In this document: positions 45,601-54,600 of the stretch, one piece after another | Numbering within the stretch: the first letter of the stretch is position 1 | Layout: every line of letters starts with the position of its first letter | NCBI GenBank assembly: GCA_034440635.1 | Contig: JAOTON010002101.1 | Span: forward strand, 930,001-994,000 | DNA: 64,000 nucleotides | Direction: 5' to 3' | DNA from: Lepas anatifera | Lineage: Eukaryota > Arthropoda > Thecostraca > Lepadidae | Program-made: the position numbers and the translations under genes | Notes under the pieces: generated by a model | Told to the model about the DNA's origin: nothing | The model's input: the letters and a program-made list of their open reading frames with translations, nothing else | Database searches by the model: none

Positions 45601-48600
45601 CTGCTGGGATCAGGTGGCATTCCCAACACTCACCCAGCTGGGAGGTTATCATGATTGGAAATACTCCCGCACAATACCCGCCCGGGATTGGAATACCGGA
45701 CCAGCGGCATGCAATTCGAATGCGCTTCCTCGTAGCCGCTGCACCCCCTTCCCCCTCATCTAAAGCATGCTTAGAGACGCAATCTACTGGCGCATGCTTT
45801 CTCACCAAATGTAGCCGATCCCATTGGACCAACTATTTCTCGAGAGCTCTTTCTCGAGTTTGTAGTCTTTGTCAGTTCGAGGTTGAACCTTTATCTTTTT
45901 ACCGGTTTCGAAACAGTGGTCTGAAAGATACGCTTTTTTACATCTGTTTGTTTGATATGATCAAATTTGCTATTCAAAATATAGACACATCAAAGAAGAC
46001 AAGGAAAGCAGCGAAGATGATGAGAACAGCGCGGAAAATTTATGACATAAATACCTTCTAACGTGTATAAGCTGGCAATGCAGGCCACGGTGTGTTTTTT
46101 GCTTTTTTAAATTATGACAGCCCACCAGAACCAGGGTGACCACTCCAGCAGCTTCAGTTCGACCACCGCCATAACGCAGTTAAACGAGGGTCTTTACACA
46201 GCACGTGATGTCCGCGGATCCAATCCTACCACTGGCTAATCTTTCCTCGACCACCTGTGCAGGAAAGAGCCGTAAAATGGTCTTGTTTTGCTTTGGCTCA
46301 GAATTTTGGCACTCAGAAATTTGACTGGCTGAAACCTGCCTTCTTGTTTGAGGCACGGGCCTCGTCTCTTCCAGAACCGTTGCATCGGTCAAGGTCGTCG
46401 TCCTTTTTAGGGTAGGACCTCCCAGCGTATCGCCGGAACAGCTGTCTTTACCGCCGGCCCTGCGCCTCCGGGATGACGTCACGACGCAGCGCGGTGCATG
46501 GTGAGGACACAATTGTCACGAATGTGCACCGATGGATGGGAAACGGACTGTCCCACAGCAGGCACGTGCATGTGTGGCTAAGGAGTCACATGCAATACAC
46601 GATAGGATTTTTAATATAAAAATGATGTAGAAAATAGTGTACCGGACCAGTCCTGTCATCACTTGTACGTACCACGTGAACTGAAGCGACTGCGCTTTCC
46701 CTCACAGCAACTTTGGTCGCTCTTTTTGTGTTACGCCATCACTTGATGCATGATGAGATATCGTCAGCATTGTTAAATTGGCGATGCAAGCTATCAATCC
46801 AGCACAATCAGAGCTACTTAAGAAAAGGCCACATCATTGTTTATGACTCTTCTACCTAATTCCAACGAGCAGGAGGGAAACCTTTTCTTAACACCAACTC
46901 TTACAAGTCTGAGACTGTGGGTACGTCACCATGAACCATCAACGGCACCAGCCAGGTGATTCGAAGACCGCCAAGTACTCGAGAGCAGTCTCCTCAGTAG
47001 AGGTAACGAGTGTGCAGGAAGTAGCCGATCAGCGTAGTGTGTGGCCACTCGCCAACTGGGGCGACGCCGCAACACCCCTACCCCCTCCCCACGCCCACCT
47101 GTCGAGAGGCATCTTCCAAAGTGCAGCTGCCATGAAGCCGGTCCGCTAACTAAGAGCCTCCAATGGAGATGGATGGGGGATGGGTGCCGGCCTGCAATGG
47201 GGTGACGGTCATCGCGCTCCGTGACCTTGAGTTCGATTTGACAGCCGCGGTCGCGGGCGGATGACGAGTAGCACACATGGTCGCGACCCGGCGACAGCCA
47301 CGTGGCGACCAGACGGGTCAGGGGAGGCTGTTCTTTCAGTGAGTCACACGAGACGTGTCTCATCGAGACGGTAAATATATTTTCTCCTAGCAACTGGAGA
47401 TGTACGGTATGGTTTACTCGGGAGGCCAGACCGTCCGAGATGGAAGTTGGTCGGTGTGAGATTCTTAGTCGGCCTGAGTGAGCTAGGAGCAACTGGTAAA
47501 CTTCGAACCCGATTCTTTTTGTGGTAAACAGTGGAATTGGTGAAAAATGTGAACCGAAGTAGGCAAAAAGCGAGAGATCCCCCGCATACGAGTGTTGAAT
47601 GCACCTGTAGGTATATGTTCCCATTTTGTAAATGTCTAAGTTCGGGGTTTTTTTGGCAAAAAGGTGCACAAATCATTGTTTCCTAGATTGAGACAGTTTC
47701 TTGACATTTTTTGTGTCACGTTTTGTAAGAAATAGCACATGTCGAGTTCGATAAAGCTTACACGTGATGAGCCTGTGTTCAGTATAAATCGGACTTAGGG
47801 ATCGGTGGCTCAGTGGATAGCATTCCTGTCTTCTAAGCCATCTGTCTCGGGTTCGAGACCCGGCAGAGCCTCTGAAAAGGTTGATCTGATCCTTCAAATC
47901 CCTCCCAATGGAGTGAGAGTTGGTGACGCCGTATAACGTTGGCAGTTGGTGTGTCGTTAAAGCCAAATCATCATTACATCTGAATTACAGTCCGTGTGTA
48001 TTTGTTAGCCGGAGGCTGCATTAAAACTATCGTAGCAGAATCGCTAGACTTCGCAGAACTTTTCAATTGAGACAAAATAGTTCAGCTCCCCCCAAGTAGT
48101 GTGTATCCCACGTAGTTAACTTATTCTGGGCATTGCCTTCTTTTTAATGACTGGTGTGGAAACACGACAAGCCACTCCATTGTGTTTACTTGCGTGGACT
48201 GAACTGAACTGTCTCACCACCTGAAAACCACTGCTCCAGCTTTAGTGGCTGCGTTGTTCATCAACAAAAAAGTGAATCTCCACAATGTTTTTTTTTCGAT
48301 TGGAAACTCTATGTTATATTCCAGCATATGCCATCTGATGGCTCCATTTGTAACTACATGACCATCGCAGATAACACTTCGCCACACCGCCGGCTGCTGT
48401 CGGAGTTTATGTAGCAGTTTAACGCAGGACCGTGAAGTTCAGTGAACTGCACACCGGCTCGTTCTCGACTGCATGTGATGTCATGTTTATTCTATAAACG
48501 TCATAGAACAGTACTCCGTACATATGGTCCGTTCTTTGGTGTCACCGCAGAAATGGTATCTGCGTAGGAGAGATAAGGGGTGGGGGGGGCTGAAGGTTCA

Positions 48601-51600
48601 GCCAGATCTGGCCCCAATGCTGTTTTCTATCATATTTCAACCAAATTGGCCACCATTCCAAAAATTCGGCTGTTAGGGGCAGCACGAATCGACAAGAGGC
48701 CTAAATCCCTTTTATTGCACCACATTCCCTTTTAAGACATTCCCTTTATGACCTTCCAATTTCATTCCGACACGACATTCCATTTTCCTCTGCAAATTCT
48801 GGTCGCAGAGAAGAAAGGTCATCACCGATCCCGTGTTCCACTTTCTGAGTGGCGTTTACGCCCATGCTTTGGGGCCTCGGGATTTTTCATATTGTATCAT
48901 GTATCACCAGTTAGCCCTGGGGCGAATTCCGTCGTCTGGTACACACTTGCAATAAGTTTTTATCGCTCTGACCTTTGTTTACTTGACACGCATCGTTTAA
49001 AGGAGGCCGGTGGTGTATGTCCAGCGTCCACTCATATTTCACATACCGGAACAAAATAAAATATGTCCACTGCCTGGCGCATCATAACTGAGTCAGACAA
49101 AGCGAATAAAAGTACTGAAATCCGAGTTTCCAGTGGTTAAGCAACAGGTTTGGTTTCACGTTTTGGGCAGGGTGCATATTTCTGACAACGATTGATGGCG
49201 CCAAAATTTTAAACGATATCAATAATCACTACATTTAAAGGCGATAGTAAAATATAAGGTGTGTTTAAGCTTGCAAACAGGCCTGTTGACAGGGGCGTAA
49301 CCAAGGGGCGGCGGCAGGGACAGCCGACCTTTCCCCTGAGGGGCCCGAAGGGCCCCTGAGGACACGGGCCGCGCGAAGTGCGGCTCGCCCGCACTATGCT
49401 TTGTGGCCAAATTTGAAATTTCATACCAGACAGGGCCCTCTTAAGCCCTCTTCAGCACTCTATTCTGTAACAAGCAGGGCCCTTTTACCCAACAGGGCCC
49501 TTTTGGCGCTGTCGCAGGGGTCCTTTTCGGGGCGCCGCCCCTCCCTGAATGAAATCCTGGCCACGCCCCTGCCTGTTGAACTGCATAAAACTATATGAAC
49601 ATCCTTAAGATGAAATATATATAAACCTATACCTCTGGGTTTAAGTTTTAGGGATACGTCTGAACAAAAACGGACTGGCGTTATGAAATATTTTCTTGCC
49701 GTATAAGTGCATTGAGTCTCTCTCTCTCTCTCTCTCCCTTGCTCCTCCATTCTTTTGTCTCTCTTTCTCTCTCTCTCTCTCTCTCCGATTATATTTTGCA
49801 ATTGACTGCAAAGGAAGTATTTCAACAGTAAGTACAAAAGTTGAAACAAGCACCTGTCCAAACAAAAACTGAGAGTATCAAACTTATCAAATGACGCCGG
49901 GTGACACAGGATCAACCAAAAATTAACCTATTAACTAAGTTTAATACGGACATTTCGGACTTTTCTCAAGCAAGCTGACATCCTCTACATCAGCAATGTG
50001 CAACTTACCACAGCGACTGCGTTGGAGGCGAGCACCTCCGTCGGGGAGAGCACGCTAAAGTAGGCCACATTAGCCAGTAGGTAGATGATGGTCACCATCG
50101 GAAGCGAGATGTAGATTGCGCGAGGTAGGTTCCTGTGGGCAAAGAGGGTGAAGCAATTTGAAGAGGTTCCGTGGTCTTTAGGGCCTCTTTCTTGAAGTGT
50201 GGTTTCATGATATAAACATCCTTTCTAGTTGTGTACACCATTTCAAAACATGTTTGTAGTACCTGCTAATGAATTGTCGAAAACATCATATTTTAAACAA
50301 AAAAAGTTAAAAACATGTTAAAACACACAGTTTGGAACAAATAACACCCAACAACGCTCAGACTCACGTGAAGGGATCCTTCAACTCCTCAACCACGAAA
50401 TTCAAATAGTTCCTGCAAGGGAAGAAATATGTTACCAAGGAGAAGTCGTCACGGACATATTCTATCAGCGACAGCGACCCAGCATGTGCAAGTAGAGATA
50501 ACAGCTTTCAATGCATGCCGATTGTTCCTCTGATTATTACGGATATTTTTAAAAACGAACACAAGCAATGCTTAAAACAGAGGTCAGATAAAGTGTCCAA
50601 TTGTCACTGACATAATTTCAAACCCCATGTGTCGCCATAAATGTTTAGGCTTGGTACCAGAATTGAACTATTTTCCAGACGCTCTAGGTCCCACTAAACC
50701 TTTGAGAGCCTGTTGTCAGAATCTGACCTTCCATATGAGGCAAGCAAAATCTTGCTAATTTTGTCTCCAACTTGATTTATTTTTGTCACCGACATTTTTG
50801 GAGAGTTGGCAGATTTTTGCAGTCTCTCACTTAGAACATGTCTCTGCGTTTGTCTGTGCTATATTCTAAAAGACTTGAGAATTAAGTGATTTAAACAGGA
50901 AGGTATGCAAATAATATATTTTTGAGCAGTCTCTTCAGGGCCTGTGGAGTTCTTTTGGCATGCTTCAGGTTCCCATCTTGTGTGAAGAGTGTTGTACACT
51001 TATGTAAGGGTTTGGAATTATGAAACCATCCGGGGGGTGCATATTTTTCTCTGGACAAACCAAACAAATTTCACTGAGTGGGGAGGGGGTGGCGGAGTAG
51101 CGCAAATATGAACATAAAAATGGGAATGCACGTGAGGCACCACTGGTCGAACACATACTCCGTATGCACCTCGCCTTGCTATGCGAGTCATACCTACTAG
51201 TAAGCGGGACTCATATAGCTTAAAACATGTAGGGATACCTTTTTATTTTAGGAGTGTTTTTCGACGTCTCAGGAGTGCTCGAGTGCACATCTAAAAGTAT
51301 AAAATTCTACACTCCTGTGCTCATGCACCCATTCAAATAGAGTTACATGGTATAAGCTGTTCTGGACTATTCGGAGCAATCCTTACAGCCTTTGGTCGGG
51401 CCTCCCGCTGTGGAAGGCGTGGCTTCAGGGGCCGGGGCGGGAGGGGGGATAAGAACTGCGTCATGAGATTCGCCTGTGAGAAATGCACGTTTATAGGCGA
51501 ACAATGCCTACCGGTCACGTTAAAATCAACATTAAAATACATGGACTTAAACCATCCGCAATTAAAAGTGAGAAAGACAGCAACAAATGTCTCCAAGCAG

Positions 51601-54600
51601 CAGAGTTTTTCGTTTGACGCCATGGCCACGAACAAGTGTCCTGAGCTGAGGGAGGGAAGAGACGATTTAGAATAACGTAGGAGGCCAGAGTGAGGGCACC
51701 GATGCTTCACTGCGAGTAAAAACGTCCCTGATTTCCCCCTGGGATGGCCTCTTCCTAGATTTGCAGCCCGGCTGTGACAGAAAAGCTGATGCATTCAGTT
51801 GCCTAATGGCCATACAGTGTATCCTGGTATCAGTCCGGTCGATGTTTGCTACCTGGCGTATCACCTTTCGAGAATGATGTAGTAGAGAGCTGCTAAAAGA
51901 TACTGACTGAAAAGGATGGACCGGTTCATGCACAGGGCTGGAGAAGCTGCACCAACCAAAATGAATTCCCGACAACGTCCAGGTGATTGTGAAATATCTG
52001 GTAGAAAATATCTAGGGTCTAAAATGTGGTGGTTGGGCTTCGTTAATATGTTAGTGCCTGGTGAGTGAGTTGCTGAGTCCAAGTGGCGACGTGTGTCTGA
52101 TTTATAAGGTGTCAGTTAAAAAAATACCGAGGGAGGTTAAGAGAGTTGATAATGAAAAGGTGTATATAGTGTTTATGTATAAATAAACTAATCGTTAAGT
52201 GCATTGGCGGACGCAGGGGAGGGGCATTCCGGCCATGCCCCCCCCACAAAAGCTCTGGAGGGGGCCAAACTATCTTTTGGCCCCTCCAAACGCTGGATAA
52301 TTTTTTGAAAAAAGTGTTTACACTAGGTCTGTATAGCAAAAAAATATTCCCGAACCACCCCTCTCCCCCCCAGGAAGAGAGGCAGACATGAGTTTGCCCC
52401 CCAAACTCGGGTCTGCGTCCGCCCCTGCTTAAGTGGGACAATATAAAAAAATCACTCCTAAACTAATTGAATGAGGAAATGAAGATGAAATTGAAAGGAA
52501 ATGAAAATGAAGTCTGCAATTGCTGGGTATTGCGAGAACAGCTTAGCTTGAAACCGAACGAGCCAGTAATTTGTCTTATCCTATTTCAGGCCCCACTCAC
52601 GCAACAGACATAAATTGGCGCACAGTCCTCCGTCAACAAACATAGTAACAGTCCTCTGCACGGTCTGCATAGTTTACGTCTGCCGGCGGCGGGTACAGCT
52701 TTCAGATAGCCTTCAGGTCGCATCTGGTACGCGCGCTGTTGTATACAGCATAGATGACTGGATACTTTATTATATGGACATTATGATAGTCATCGCATAG
52801 AGGCTATCGGGAGATTTGTCTCTCTCGACACAGGGTGGAGGTTCCTTGATTTCGTTGTAAACATGTTTTTCGCCTGGGAAGGAAGACTTAATGAAACAAG
52901 TAACTATTCACCTTTTCAATGGAAGAGAACAGGGTACGAAAATGGTATTGCATGTGTCCAAACCAAATGTATGTACATCCAGGGGTGCCGCCACGAAATT
53001 TTCGCAGGGGGGACGGACCCAGGCTGGTGCTGACCGGGGAGACGAATTTTGAGCATATTCGGTACCTGACAGCATTTATGACGATTGGCCCAAAAATTTG
53101 GGGGGGACGTCCCCCTGGTTAGCCAACAGGGGTGACACGTCCCCCCGTCCCCCTGCTTTCGGCGCTCATGTGCACATCTTTCAATGCGGCATTCAGGAGG
53201 AAATCAGAATCGCAGATCTAAAAATCTAACTCCGTTGCTATTATCCCCAGGACTTTATCCCCGATACCTAAATACACATGCTGAGGCAAGTGCCCCGTAA
53301 TCTAATCCTTCTATTCCGTACTAACATACTGCAAGGTGGTAAAGCCATAGAAGCTTAGCGGGGGATTTACCCTTCAACTCCAACAAACACATTGATTACT
53401 GAGAAAATACTACTGCCTCAGAATATTTCTAGAGGGTATATTTATGTATATTTTTGTTCTAAACATTGGTTTATTGCGTTTATCACAGACCGAGTTGGCA
53501 AAATATTTTTGGAAGGGTCTATGCAAGGGCTGTGGGCTTTCGACTGCAGCCCTAGATGAATATTAACCCCAATCTAAGTTTCAAGACATATCACTTGCAG
53601 TTTACCTTAAAATGTAACGTAGGCCCAAAATAATATAAGGGATATCAATTTCGAAAGGCTTTCTGGAAATTAACACACACATTGATGGGGGTTGGTACCC
53701 GCCCCCCTCGGATTTTTCGGAGAAGTCATAAAAACGGCGGCGCGTAGCGCCGCCGTACTTGGCATACATTTTATCTCATCATGTTTACAACTTTTATCAA
53801 CATTTTAAGGTTAGGTCATCTTAGCGATGGATACCTATTTTCGTGCAACATTTTTCTCGCATTAAATACTGATGCAGGCTGATGACAGTTGCTAGCTGAG
53901 CTGCGTGGGGTAAACATAGAGCGCCGGAGCGTCTCTGGGGAACCGATCCCAAGCCTGAACATGCACTGCCACCGCATGTTACTGAGCAGCGGGCCGGAGC
54001 TCAACGCTCTACCAACTGAGCTACCGGGGCAGCAATCTTATGAACTAAACTGAGTCAAGTGCCAGATTCCTTTTTTAAAGGGTACGTTAGCCTCAGCTGT
54101 TATATACTTCACACATATCCTTACCACCCAGCGTAGGAGAATAAGCCAGAGTAGAGGGCAAGGGCGATCCTGCCGGGGTCCAGCCGTGTGCCATCGAAAG
54201 GAGCTTGGTAGTGACTGAAGTCGCCAGAACCGAGCACGTACGCACCTGGAAACGTACAACAGAACATGTACACACCCGGGGACATACAAACCTGGCAAAG
54301 GACAGCCGAGCACGTAAGCACCTGCAGACGTACAACCGAGCATGTACACACCCGGGGACATACAAACCTGGCAAAGGACAGCCGAAGACGTAGAGACGTA
54401 CAACCGAGCATGGACACACCCGGGGACATACAAACCTGGCAAAGGACAGCCGAAGACGTAGAGACGCACAACCGAGCATGGACACACCCGGGGACATACA
54501 AACCTGGCAAAGGACAGCCGAGCACGTAAGCACCTGCAGACGCACAACCGAGCATGTACACACCCGGGGACATACAAACCTGGAAAAGGACAGCCGAAAA

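Noticed and set aside
45459..46061. 200-residue plus-strand frame
   Set aside because: About a third of it is the antisense of a tRNA-derived SINE (45578-45750); the rest has no recognisable feature.
46926..47669. 247-residue minus-strand frame
   Set aside because: No domain, no splice context and GC-rich composition that lengthens chance frames. Left as unassigned, not as a gene.
47797..47870. Functional tRNA gene (A and B boxes present); also 25847 and 54030
   Set aside because: No complete cloverleaf with acceptor stem; each continues into a SINE body and shared tail.
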